NCBI RefSeq assembly: GCF_900176145.1
Contig: NZ_FWWY01000001.1
Span: 2,245,595-2,309,594, forward strand
Source: Sulfobacillus thermosulfidooxidans DSM 9293
Lineage (GTDB): Bacteria > Bacillota > Sulfobacillia > Sulfobacillales > Sulfobacillaceae
DNA length: 64,000 bases
Direction of reading: 5' to 3'
Made by a program: the position numbers and the translations under genes. The stretch's first letter is position 1. Every line of letters starts with the position of its first letter. Below the pieces are notes generated by a model. The model did no database searches. It saw only the letters and a list, made by a program, of their open reading frames with translations, and was not told the origin of the DNA. Shown piece by piece: positions 1 to 7,212 of this stretch.

Positions 1-591
1 TAAGGCCATGACCACGGTATGATTTTCTGTCGCCCCTTCGACCAATCCCAAGACGCGTTTGTGACCGTCCGCATCAATCCCTAAGGCGCCTACCACCAGA
101 TGGTCCGCTACACGCAAACCATCGATCATCACCACCACCCACGTCCGGTCATCCAATCGGCGCTGGAGGAAGCGGTCGAGAGCCTGTTGGGTGGCTTGGA
201 TAAAGCGGCGGCTCACTAAGCCATACAGCATGCGTTCCAGTACGGCTTGTGTCGCCAGCGTCGGGTCCTGAAACTGATGGTAGGTGTCTAACGGAATTTC
301 CTCCGAGCCATCAGCGGCCCGCACCCGAGGGTGTGGAACGGAGATTTTGCGATCCCCCAAAAAGACACTGCCGACTTCGGTCCCGTGTCGGACCGCTTGG
401 CGTTGCGGATCATGACGGCCTTTAGGTCCTGCCAACTGCTCCACCTCGGCCGCCATCATCTGTTGCAAAACCTGCAATCCGACCCGGATCGACAGCGCCA
501 ATAATCCGTCTTCGGCATCCTGGAGGATGTCCACCCACGGCACCGTCACCGACTGTTCGGGAAGCGATTTTTTCTTTATACTGGTAGTCAC
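1..591 (-). CDS. IS256-family (Mutator-type) transposase, N-terminal 197 residues
   Basis: This gene encodes the amino-terminal part of a DDE transposase of the IS256/Mutator family, which cuts and pastes its own element. The reading frame is open without a stop from a GTG at 591 to the window edge, and an AGGAGG lies just upstream of the GTG. The recognisable part is the first catalytic region at about residues 155-190, where MIDGLRVADHLVVGALGID carries the first conserved Asp, followed by a GLVEGATEN motif typical of the family. The rest of the catalytic triad would lie beyond the edge. The left end is cut by the window, so whether the full gene is intact cannot be judged. Confidence 0.85.
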   Translation of the reverse strand, partial: MTTSIKKKSLPEQSVTVPWVDILQDAEDGLLALSIRVGLQVLQQMMAAEVEQLAGPKGRHDPQRQAVRHGTEVGSVFLGDRKISVPHPRVRAADGSEEIPLDTYHQFQDPTLATQAVLERMLYGLVSRRFIQATQQALDRFLQRRLDDRTWVVVMIDGLRVADHLVVGALGIDADGHKRVLGLVEGATENHTVVMAL

Positions 592-680
592 TAGCGATTC
601 CTCCTCAAGATGGGTTCAGACCTCTCTAGTAAACCAGAGAGCCATCAGGATCGCTAGTTTCAATTTCTACGAAAAATGGG
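1..680 (-). mobile_element. IS256-family insertion sequence, one end only
   Basis: This is the proximal end of an insertion sequence that continues beyond the left edge. It contains a Mutator/IS256-type transposase gene read leftward and, between about 592 and 680, a non-coding terminus with a small inverted repeat (CTCTCT at 622-627 against AGAGAG) and a terminal stretch rich in short T/A runs. The outer boundary is set near 680 because from about 681 the sequence reads as an oxidoreductase in frame. The far end and target duplication are outside the window. Confidence 0.75.
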
Positions 681-1319
681 GCATTCTCCGGTCGCGATCA
701 AGTGACCCTCGAGGTCTGGGCGGCCGAACCCGCCCCGATGGGGGTGGCAGGGCCCAAGGTGAGCCAAGCCGTGATCGAGGCGTTACGGGACCGGGGCATT
801 GCCTATCATCCGAATCACCTTGTCACTCGTGTCGACCCGGACGCCCATCGTCTCGAGTTCTCCGACGACGCGGACGTCTCCTATGACCTCTTAGCCTACG
901 TGCCGCCCCACCGGGTGCCCGCCGAGGTAGCGGCTTCGGGTCTGGCTCCGGCCGATGGTTGGGTGGCGGTCGACCGCCACACCTTGGAAACCCGATTTTC
1001 CAATGTGTTCGCCATTGGGGACGTCACCGGCATTCCGTTGGCGCTCGGTAAACCCCTGCCCAAGGCCGGCGTCTTTGCCCACCGTCAGGGGGAGGTGGTC
1101 GCGGACATCATTGCAAACCGGCTCGCGGAGCGGGGAACAGGGGCGACATTTGATGGCGCCGGCGAGTGTTTCATTGAAATGGGTCGGGGCATCGCCGGTT
1201 TTGCGCGCGGCAATTTTTATGCCGAGCCCGCACCCGCCATCCACGCGTACAAACCGGGGCGACATTGGCATGCGGGTAAGGTGGCGTTTGAGCGTCATTG
1301 GTGGGCGCAATGGTGGTAG
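681..1319 (+). pseudogene. FAD/NAD(P)-dependent oxidoreductase (sulfide:quinone reductase-like), 5' end lost to IS256 insertion
   Basis: The frame reads as the C-terminal half of a pyridine-nucleotide-disulfide oxidoreductase related to sulfide:quinone oxidoreductase and type II NADH dehydrogenase. Visible hallmarks are the second FAD motif FSNVFAIGDVTG at about residues 110-120 of the fragment, and a C-terminal stretch with paired aromatic residues ending in WWAQWW, which in relatives helps bind membrane and quinone. The homologous frame continues upstream of the first start codon (GTG 702) to about 681 and then stops abruptly at the insertion sequence. The N-terminal FAD-binding Rossmann motif and the first redox cysteine are missing, so the product is not expected to be active. 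It could be expressed from the element but would not bind FAD normally. Confidence 0.75.
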
Positions 1320-1509
1320 TCTACTTCGAAGGCCACCGGCCCAATCCCGCGACTTCGGTGGTGAACGACGTCCGAACGCGACCCTGTCAGGCTTGATCCT
1401 GCGGGTCAAACAGGTGGTGCGTCGATGGCCGTTGGAAGTTTCGCGGACGGGAGGAGCGTGGCCAGCGCAAGGCGTCGACATCAGTCATGCCAGAAGGGAC
1501 GTGGGCATT

Positions 1510-1848
1510 GTGCCGATGATGATCGGATGGGGATGGGTTTTCCCGCTATTTGGGATGGTGATGATGGTCTTGGTGGGCTGGGCCCTGGTCACTCGCGTGG
1601 TGAACGGACATCAGTGGGGTTCCTCGAATGGCCCACCCCCTAATCCGTTGGACCTGGCGCGAGAACGCTATGCGCAGGGGCTCATCTCGAAACCCGAGTT
1701 CGAGAGGCTCGTCGAGGATCTCCTTCACACCGAACATCATGACACAGAGCTTGCGGAGACGTTCCGTCGAAACCGGGGTTCAGGTCCTGGGTGCGGACCC
1801 TCTGGTGGCGCTGGATGTGGCGGTGGGGGCACGCGGGGTACTTGGTGA
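1510..1848 (+). CDS. Small membrane protein with SHOCT domain
   Basis: The predicted 112-residue protein has one N-terminal membrane segment (about residues 5-28, rich in Trp, Val, Met and Leu), a short linker, then a SHOCT domain at about residues 45-72 with the family pattern of Pro-Leu-Asp, RERYAQGLISKPEFERL and an acidic Leu pair. SHOCT domains are short oligomerisation modules found at protein ends. A Gly/Cys-rich tail follows. The start is uncertain: GAAGGG at 1493-1498 sits well for GTG 1510, while GTG 1501 and ATG 1516 are in the same frame. The neighbouring oxidoreductase remnant gives no clear functional link. Confidence 0.6.
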   Translation: MPMMIGWGWVFPLFGMVMMVLVGWALVTRVVNGHQWGSSNGPPPNPLDLARERYAQGLISKPEFERLVEDLLHTEHHDTELAETFRRNRGSGPGCGPSGGAGCGGGGTRGTW

Positions 1849-1914
1849 AATCATGGCATCCGCTGGACACGCCATCTCTCCGACTGCGCCTCATGAAAGA
1901 GGAGGTAAAAGCCC

Positions 1915-2511
1915 ATGGCGCGCTTTGATCCCGTCGCGGACCGCTATGACGCTTTTTGTGCCACGCCCTTGGGCTCGTTTGTGGAGGCCGTCGAGCGCCA
2001 AATGGTGGCTGAGTTATTGGATCCTCACCCGGGAGAGCGTGTGGTGGATTTGGGCTGTGGAACCGGAACCTATGCCCTCTGGATGGCCGATGCGGGATGT
2101 GCAGTGGTCGGTGTGGACGAGTCCGAAGCGATGTTGGCCAAAGCCCGCAGCAAAAGGATGTCATCGGGGCGCGTAGAGGGGGTCCGCGGCGATCTAACCC
2201 ACTTACCTTGGGCGTCAGCTTCCTTCGATGCCGGGCTGATGCAAGTGACCCTGGAATTTGTGGACCATCCGGAGGCTATATTGATAGAAGCGATGCGCAT
2301 CATCAAACCCGGCGGGCGCTTGATATTGGGCTTGATTCACGGCACGGGACCGTGGGCCCGCCACTATCGCACGCGGGCCCAAGCCGATCCGACATCGGTG
2401 TATCACGGAGCCCATTTTTGGACCCTTGCGGAATTGACCTCGGTGATGGCCATGGAACCCTCTCAGATCCGTGATCGTTTTGCGGTCATAGCCCCGGCCA
2501 TGAACCCGTAA
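1915..2511 (+). CDS. Class I SAM-dependent methyltransferase
   Basis: The 198-residue product is a small class I methyltransferase of the Methyltransf_11 type. Motif I is clear at about residues 42-50 (VVDLGCGTGTY), followed by an acidic residue closing strand 2 in VVGVDESEAM, a DAGLMQVTLEF motif for strand 4 and PGGRLILGL for strand 5. Substrate cannot be told from sequence; homologues act on small molecules such as quinone precursors or phospholipids. The start ATG follows GAGGAGG with good spacing. The C-terminus looks somewhat short, and its last codons overlap a small reverse-strand ORF at 2463-2627, so the 3' end may have been rearranged. Confidence 0.85.
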   Translation: MARFDPVADRYDAFCATPLGSFVEAVERQMVAELLDPHPGERVVDLGCGTGTYALWMADAGCAVVGVDESEAMLAKARSKRMSSGRVEGVRGDLTHLPWASASFDAGLMQVTLEFVDHPEAILIEAMRIIKPGGRLILGLIHGTGPWARHYRTRAQADPTSVYHGAHFWTLAELTSVMAMEPSQIRDRFAVIAPAMNP

Positions 2512-2627
2512 CTGGCCGATCCCCGACACGAGACGGCGAACGCTAACGTAAACCACGGAGAACGGTTCTCCAACCCGTAAAAAACCATCATGAGGGTGAC
2601 GACCGTTGCGCCATAGACGGTGAGCAT
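2463..2627 (-). CDS. Small hydrophobic ORF, probably 3'-clipped membrane protein
   Basis: A 54-codon reverse-strand frame begins at an ATG (2627) preceded by AGGAGG with ideal spacing. Its product begins MLTVYGATVVTLMMVFYGLE and continues through a second apolar stretch to YGFMAG, after which the sequence turns abruptly basic and stops. From memory, small two-segment proteins with a YGF-x-x-GAWPFG-type continuation are common in bacteria, so the basic tail looks like a replaced C-terminus. It overlaps the 3' end of the methyltransferase by 49 bases on the opposite strand. Function is unknown and the clipping is an inference. Confidence 0.45.
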   Translation of the reverse strand: MLTVYGATVVTLMMVFYGLENRSPWFTLAFAVSCRGSASYGFMAGAMTAKRSRI

Positions 2628-2740
2628 ACAGACACCTCCTGGATGATGACCATTTCACCGGATTGTGTGATGAGGATAAGGAAAGGATCGCCATCACCGC
2701 ACGATCTCCGCATGGTCGATGGATGGGGACCAGATCCGCC

Positions 2741-3403
2741 CTATTGAGGTTCCGGGCCCTCTGTTTCCCGCACTTCTTCGAATGCTTCCCAGGCTTCTCG
2801 GGCCACCCAATAGGCAATGGCGAGAGCGGCCACAGGGTCCATCCAAGTCCACCCTAAGGCCCATACACCCAGTGTGCCACCTAATCCCGCCCAAGCCATG
2901 TACGCACAGGTCCAACTTTCTGCGGCATCCACCTGCAACGCCGTACTCTGTAACGCCACCCCCAGTCGCTGTTTTTGGCGGGCAAACAGGACCATGAGGA
3001 GGCCAGAAATGATCATCACGGCGATTCCGAGCGGACTCGGGCGCACGGTACTTCGCCTGATCAGTGCCCAGAAGGCCCCACCGATTAAATAGAGCAAGAG
3101 CAGTCCTAAGAGCCCGACGGCCCACCGCGCTGCCTTGGCTTCCGCGCGGTCCACGGCATGGTCGTCAGCGCCGCGGGCTTCGATGCGCAATCGCCAGACC
3201 AGGATGCCGGCAGACACGAGTTCAATCAGACTATCCATCCCGAAGCCCGTCAGAGCCAGCGAATGGGCTTGAAAGCCCGCTTCGAGAGACAAGATGGCTT
3301 CGACAATCATCCAAAGGATCGCGGCGACTTCCCAGTATATCGCTTGGGTGACGTGTTGAGTCCGCGCATGCATATGATGTTGGGCCTCCCCATGTGATGA
3401 CAT
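2741..3403 (-). CDS. Cation diffusion facilitator (CDF) family transporter, membrane domain only
   Basis: The 220-residue protein is built almost entirely of membrane segments. The first pair contains the metal-binding pattern GFGMDSLIELVSA (about residues 53-65), and a second set near residues 150-170 includes LQVDAAESWTCAYMAWAG, matching the two Asp-bearing zinc-site helices (II and V) of the CDF family. Such proteins exchange Zn, Fe or other divalent metals for protons. The cytoplasmic C-terminal metal-sensing domain usual in CDF proteins is absent, as in a shorter subfamily. An early His-rich stretch (residues 4-16) may also bind metal. Substrate is unknown. It lies in the GC-rich segment and is transcribed toward the methyltransferase. 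Confidence 0.8.
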   Translation of the reverse strand: MSSHGEAQHHMHARTQHVTQAIYWEVAAILWMIVEAILSLEAGFQAHSLALTGFGMDSLIELVSAGILVWRLRIEARGADDHAVDRAEAKAARWAVGLLGLLLLYLIGGAFWALIRRSTVRPSPLGIAVMIISGLLMVLFARQKQRLGVALQSTALQVDAAESWTCAYMAWAGLGGTLGVWALGWTWMDPVAALAIAYWVAREAWEAFEEVRETEGPEPQ

Positions 3404-4444
3404 CCTTGAGGCGAACCGGATGCTCTTATAATACCTGAATGGCGAAGGACGGGTGACACATGAGAGGCCTTAAACGTCCCCAGTTTAGATAATTATTTGT
3501 CTTGCGGGGAAGGTTGTCCTTGGAGAATTTAGTGTGAGGTTAGACAATTATTGTCGCCAACATGACGGACTGAGGTCGATCCATGCGGATTTTTGGGATC
3601 GCTAGGTTAGATAATTTTTTGCGTTCAACACTGGTTGTTTAGTATACAATCAGCATGGCACAGTTGAAACGAATATTCGAGAGTTTCAACTGTGCTTTTG
3701 CTATGTGTGGGGCTTATTGAGGAAAAAGACCTCTATAGCTAAATGCCAACGTGAGAGTGGATTTGTATAAGTTCCCTGGAGAAGCCGTTTACAAAAAAAT
3801 GGTGAGGGCGATTTCGTTGTAATAGATATAGACGCTTTTACTCGCCGCAAGAAATGTTGCTATGACAGCAAGACTTACTGGCCGTGGAGGAAGCCGGAGA
3901 CCGTGGCTATACACGGGATGAATTGAAAGGGTATTTAGACTGTCTTACTGATGGCGTAAAACAGAGAAAAGACACCTCATTATAAGGTGATTGGTTCTGA
4001 ACGTTCGCATCGATGTTGGGAGAGTCCTATTGCCGTGAGAAAACTAAAAAGCGATTTAGTGAACGCCATTGGTGCTCTTCATCAATTGGCGGAACGTTTT
4101 CCGTTTCTTGAGGTAGAATTTATTCCGGACACCAAGTACCATCAACTGTTCGTCGAAAAATGATATCCGATTTTGTATCAGATTAAAGATGGAACAGTAT
4201 TCGCTGACTATATCGCTTGCAGGTAAGACTATTGTTGGTCAGTGCGGTAGCCAGAGAAAATCAGTATTAATTTTATGTCGCCAACGAGGGTTTGGGTTAA
4301 TGAAGTGCAGGCATAGTACAATGAATTTTGATCCAATGATAAGTCAATAAGACCAACAGAATCCATTTTGGAAAGATTAATGCCTATTTGCGCAACATTT
4401 ATTTTATCGGCTGTTTGTCCATTGCAAAAAACTGGAGAAGGAAT
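3404..4444. other. AT-rich 1-kb gap with repeats, a hairpin and degenerate reading frames
   Basis: No convincing intact gene is present. Base composition drops sharply compared with 1-3.4 kb. Three related repeats beginning TTAGAYAATT lie at 3485, 3540 and 3607. A strong hairpin sits at 3658-3695. Two short frames look partly protein-like: 3877-3986 (codes for LAVEEAGDRGYTRDELKGYL before a stop, but has no start) and 4035-4163 (GTG start, 42 codons, containing AERFPFLEVEFIPDTKYHQ). They may be decayed gene remnants. Upstream sequence near 4430 supplies the ribosome site for the lipoprotein. Confidence 0.5.
3658..3695. repeat. Perfect 13-bp inverted repeat
   Basis: GCACAGTTGAAAC (3658-3670) pairs with GTTTCAACTGTGC (3683-3695), separated by 12 bases. 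A second, nested palindrome CGAATATTCG lies at 3670-3679. The right arm is followed by TTTTGCT, which is only a weak terminator tail. It could be a small-RNA terminator, a protein operator, or a remnant end of a mobile element. Confidence 0.7.
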
Positions 4445-5365
4445 ATGCTGAAATACAGGTACCGCAGTGTAAGTCTTCTGATTATATTATCCCTGATCAG
4501 TTTGACGGGTTGTGGAATTTCCACGGCACTACCGTCTCACCATTCACCAAGCCCTTCCAAGACGACGCATCAGTCTGAATCAACATCGTCGACAAACCCA
4601 GTTAAAAATTCATCTAAGCCCTCTCAGGCTTCATCCTTTCCTTCGACCGTGAGGTCCCAAGCATCTGCTGTACGATTTAATGTGGCGGTCATACAGGCCA
4701 TGACCTATTTGCAACATCACAAGATTCATATACCCTTGATGGCTCCTTCCGTGTTGGGTTTTAATCCTCCGGTTTCGAGTTTAAGTGCGGCAGCTCGTGT
4801 CACCGGTGGCGGGACGACCTATGTTGTGAATCTTTATGCCACTAGTAAACCGCTGACGTTGAATAGTCCGGTGCTATCCACTTTGCCCATGATGGACATT
4901 ATTGGTTCATTTAGTGCATCACAGTTTCCCAGTCCGGATAGTGCCAAAGCGCATCTTTATCAATCGAATCCGTCTACGTCTCTGGCCCCACCGTATCAAC
5001 CACCACCAAATGTTCCCGCTTCATTGGTTAATTTAGGATATGGCATTACCGGGACACTTTACAATAATGCGGCTCTATCCATGGCGATGTGGCATGAGGG
5101 CGAATGGACGTTCCAAGTATGGGACGGGACCCCAACTCAGGACCGTCAACAAGCCATGAAGCTTGTTGCGTACTTGCATACCCATTTGTTGCCGGAAACA
5201 TATGGTGTGTTAGGAGAAAATCTTGCTGGGGATGGCAACCATACCACGGCCGAATGGGTCTATGGCACGACAGAGTTTTCCGTATTTAACTATCATAGTG
5301 GGGTTCAGGCTGCGGAAATGGCTGTTTCAATGCGTGTCTATCCCAGTGGAAAGATTAAACCGTGA
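4445..5365 (+). CDS. Predicted lipoprotein of unknown function
   Basis: A 306-residue exported protein. The start is placed at ATG 4445 because GGAG at 4434 is correctly spaced and the product then begins with a short basic segment, a hydrophobic core and a lipobox ISLTGC (Cys at about residue 24), giving signal peptidase II processing and a lipid anchor. Residues 27-80 are a Ser/Thr/Pro/Lys linker. The following domain (about residues 85-300) is mixed polar/apolar with motifs such as VTGGGTTYVVNLYA and MWHEGEWTFQVWDGT but no family I recognise. An in-frame TTG at 4388 would destroy the signal peptide. It is followed by two small membrane proteins and may belong to an envelope module. Confidence 0.75.
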   Translation: MLKYRYRSVSLLIILSLISLTGCGISTALPSHHSPSPSKTTHQSESTSSTNPVKNSSKPSQASSFPSTVRSQASAVRFNVAVIQAMTYLQHHKIHIPLMAPSVLGFNPPVSSLSAAARVTGGGTTYVVNLYATSKPLTLNSPVLSTLPMMDIIGSFSASQFPSPDSAKAHLYQSNPSTSLAPPYQPPPNVPASLVNLGYGITGTLYNNAALSMAMWHEGEWTFQVWDGTPTQDRQQAMKLVAYLHTHLLPETYGVLGENLAGDGNHTTAEWVYGTTEFSVFNYHSGVQAAEMAVSMRVYPSGKIKP

Positions 5366-5654
5366 AAATAAGGTTTATGCCAGACATTCTGGAAGTCCGG
5401 AGATATTTAGCAAAAAGTGTCTTTGACTCTTGTGGCGTAAAATTTTTGCACGGTATACTAAAATCATTGCAATGGAGTGCTGCTCTCTTTTGGTTGTGAC
5501 CAAAAGAAAAACTGTCCCCAGGACTAATGACTCCTACCCATATGGATTATATCCTTTGCTGTGGATGATCCATGAACGGGTGGGGGTCATATGTTTTGCG
5601 CCGTGTGTGCTAGGTAGAACATTGTAGACGGAGTTGTGGCTAGGAGGACATGCG
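5366..5654. other. Intergenic gap with a short palindrome
   Basis: No coding potential that I trust. An 8-bp inverted repeat with a TGTG loop lies at 5487-5506 (CTTTTGGT and ACCAAAAG), too poor in flanking T residues for a standard terminator on either strand. AGGAGG near 5642 is the ribosome binding site for the next gene. Confidence 0.5.
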
Positions 5655-5972
5655 ATGAAAATGCGTAAATCAGGTTTAGGACATGTTAAATCCTCTTCGA
5701 GGAATATGACGTCCCCCTTATGGTGGGTCATTCTGTTTATTCCTTTATTGGCTAATGGTGTTCTGGCTTTTATTATTATGCGCCGGTGTTCCGATCTGGC
5801 TAGCGGGCATGATTGGATAGGTTGGGCGGCGTTGTTGTTTTTCGGTATTATCCCTTTAGGGGCCATGCTTATGGTCCAAGATGCTCTTTCTCCGGTGAAA
5901 CGTTGGTGGCGGCGGCGTAACTTGCGCGTTGTGACCCCATCTAGGAAGAATGAACCCGAATCATTCATTTAA
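5655..5972 (+). CDS. Small two-segment membrane protein, unknown function
   Basis: The 105-residue product starts at ATG 5655, eight bases after GGAGG. Two membrane segments are visible: about residues 23-42 (PLWWVILFIPLLANGVLAF) and 55-78 (WIGWAALLFFGIIPLGAMLM). The C-terminal tail is strongly basic with WWRRRN, so it probably faces the cytoplasm. I recognise no family. It sits between a lipoprotein and another membrane protein, all on the same strand. Confidence 0.6.
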   Translation: MKMRKSGLGHVKSSSRNMTSPLWWVILFIPLLANGVLAFIIMRRCSDLASGHDWIGWAALLFFGIIPLGAMLMVQDALSPVKRWWRRRNLRVVTPSRKNEPESFI

Positions 5973-6030
5973 AAGCTCATTGGAAGAAAGAGGGTGGAAA
6001 ACATTCGGAAGGACACCATAAGTTCTTGCC

Positions 6031-6435
6031 GTGGGATTGGTGTCATATGACATAGAAAATCCCACAGAAGAAAGGCGGAGGGTGTCTATTTTTCGAAGCC
6101 ATTCCCTGGAACTTTCCATGCTGTCAGCAGTCATCAGTACGGTCTTGTTCTCGTGGTGGACAGCAAATTGGATGATTACATTTGTTCTTTTGGCACTAGG
6201 AACCGCCATATTGTTAGCCGTTATGTCTTTAGCTCAAGGTCCACTTGATCTCATGACGGCTATGATTGGAGCGACCGCTGGCGGCATGGTTGGCTCATTT
6301 GTGGTTATGGCAATTACGGTCACATGGATTCATCCCATGCATTCTCACCATGGGATGATGATTATGGATGACACGATGGCTCAAATGGTGGGAGCGACCT
6401 TATCCGGATGGTTACAACCCATTAACAAGCAATAG
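6031..6435 (+). CDS. Membrane protein with His/Met-rich C-terminal region
   Basis: A 134-residue protein with four predicted membrane segments (about residues 28-45, 48-67, 72-95 and 88-105 in a nearly continuous hydrophobic stretch). Toward the end it has HPMHSHHGMMIMDD, a His/Met cluster of the sort that binds copper or other metals; this is an inference from composition only. Start is GTG 6031, with GTG 6040 an in-frame alternative; no strong ribosome site is seen. It is followed directly by a shared hairpin. No family assignment. Confidence 0.55.
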   Translation: MGLVSYDIENPTEERRRVSIFRSHSLELSMLSAVISTVLFSWWTANWMITFVLLALGTAILLAVMSLAQGPLDLMTAMIGATAGGMVGSFVVMAITVTWIHPMHSHHGMMIMDDTMAQMVGATLSGWLQPINKQ

Positions 6436-6460
6436 TCCGGACGCCTTGAGGCGTCCGGAC
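6435..6460. terminator. Hairpin between convergent genes
   Basis: GTCCGGACGCC (6435-6445), loop TTGA, GGCGTCCGGAC (6450-6460): a perfect 11-bp stem. It begins on the last base of the upstream stop codon and lies just before the end of the convergent MerR-like gene. There is no long T tract on either strand, so termination strength is uncertain. Confidence 0.6.
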
Positions 6461-6467
6461 GGGAAAC

Positions 6468-7076
6468 TTAACTACGAACCGAGGCTTGAGCGGAATTTTT
6501 ACCCCACCATTTTTGCCACCATGATTTGGATTGTGCTTGAGATTGTTGGGATTTTTGAAGCATGTCCCGCATTTGGGAAACAATAAATTGGTCGCGTTCT
6601 CGGGCCAATCGCGCGTTTTGCATATCTTGTGTGTCCATATGGGACTTCAGTTTTTCAAAGGCCTCTGCCACCACGGCAACATTTTCTTCATATTTACGGT
6701 CTAAGTCATCTTTGATTTGTTCTAATGACAGCCGCATGGCTTGGATTTCTTCCGATTGTTGATAAAGAACTTGTACCATCGCTTGAGCAACTTGTTGCGG
6801 TGTTCCTGCTGTGACTTGAGCCAGTTCCGTTTCTGTGGTTTCGACATTTCTTGGATATAGTCTGCCCAATGTTTCTTCCACCATGGTCGCGGTTTGTCCA
6901 TTGCGTAGGCCATCAGCAATGGTATGAAAAATCTCCACAGCTTCTTCGGGATATCGGCGTTGGCGACCCTTGCCAATCACGGGGACAAACTCACTGAAAC
7001 GGTCGCGGTAGTAACGGACCGTACTTTCAGGCAAATCAAGTCGGGAAGCAATTTCGGCAATCGTCACTGTATTCAT
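6468..7076 (-). CDS. MerR-type HTH protein with coiled coil and Trp-rich basic tail
   Basis: The 202-residue protein begins with a winged-helix MerR-type DNA-binding domain (about residues 3-70, with TIAEIASRLDLPESTVRYYRD and GRQRRYPEEAVEIF). Residues 95-180 are heptad-rich, strongly predicted coiled coil. The C-terminus contains KSWWQKWWGKN, an aromatic/basic amphipathic segment that could touch membrane. The start is ATG 7076, preceded by AGGAGG; longer frames have no ribosome site. Architecture resembles the chromosome-anchoring protein RacA of Bacillus more than a metabolite-sensing MerR, but sequence identity cannot be checked here. It is divergent from an XRE-cupin gene, and iteron-like repeats lie just upstream. 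Confidence 0.75.
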   Translation of the reverse strand: MNTVTIAEIASRLDLPESTVRYYRDRFSEFVPVIGKGRQRRYPEEAVEIFHTIADGLRNGQTATMVEETLGRLYPRNVETTETELAQVTAGTPQQVAQAMVQVLYQQSEEIQAMRLSLEQIKDDLDRKYEENVAVVAEAFEKLKSHMDTQDMQNARLARERDQFIVSQMRDMLQKSQQSQAQSKSWWQKWWGKNSAQASVRS

Positions 7077-7096
7077 TTTATCCTCCTTACATGTAG

Positions 7097-7120
7097 TACC
7101 AGTAATACCAGTAAATACCA
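7097..7120. promoter_or_regulatory. Iteron-like operator repeats
   Basis: TACCAGTAA at 7097 and again at 7106, followed at offset 10 by TACCA (7116-7120). The repeats lie in the leader of the MerR-like gene, about 20 bases upstream of its start codon, between it and the divergent regulator. They are candidates for autoregulatory binding by either neighbour. Confidence 0.5.
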
Positions 7121-7180
7121 TTTCGTGCGGAAACGCAATAGGTTGCTGCGGAAAAACCGCAAAATGTATTAAAGATCTAA

Positions 7181-7206
7181 TATAATGAACACTAGTATGA
7201 TATAAT
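7181..7206 (+). promoter_or_regulatory. Twin TATAATGA elements upstream of XRE-cupin gene
   Basis: The octamer TATAATGA occurs at 7181-7188 and 7201-7208. The second is a consensus -10 hexamer (TATAAT 7201-7206) only six bases before the ATG at 7213, so transcription would begin at or next to the start codon. No Shine-Dalgarno sequence is visible in between. No clear -35 element matches either copy. Confidence 0.5.
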
Positions 7207-7212
7207 GACCGC

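Noticed and set aside
955-1500. Long forward frame read in a second phase over the oxidoreductase remnant
   Set aside because: The amino acid pattern here is a shadow; only the part after about 1510 (SHOCT protein) is convincing.
2663-3397. Several forward frames opposite the CDF transporter
   Set aside because: Antisense shadows of a hydrophobic reverse-strand gene.
5430-5627. 65-codon frame between lipoprotein and small membrane protein
   Set aside because: No ribosome site and no plausible membrane or domain pattern; treated as intergenic.
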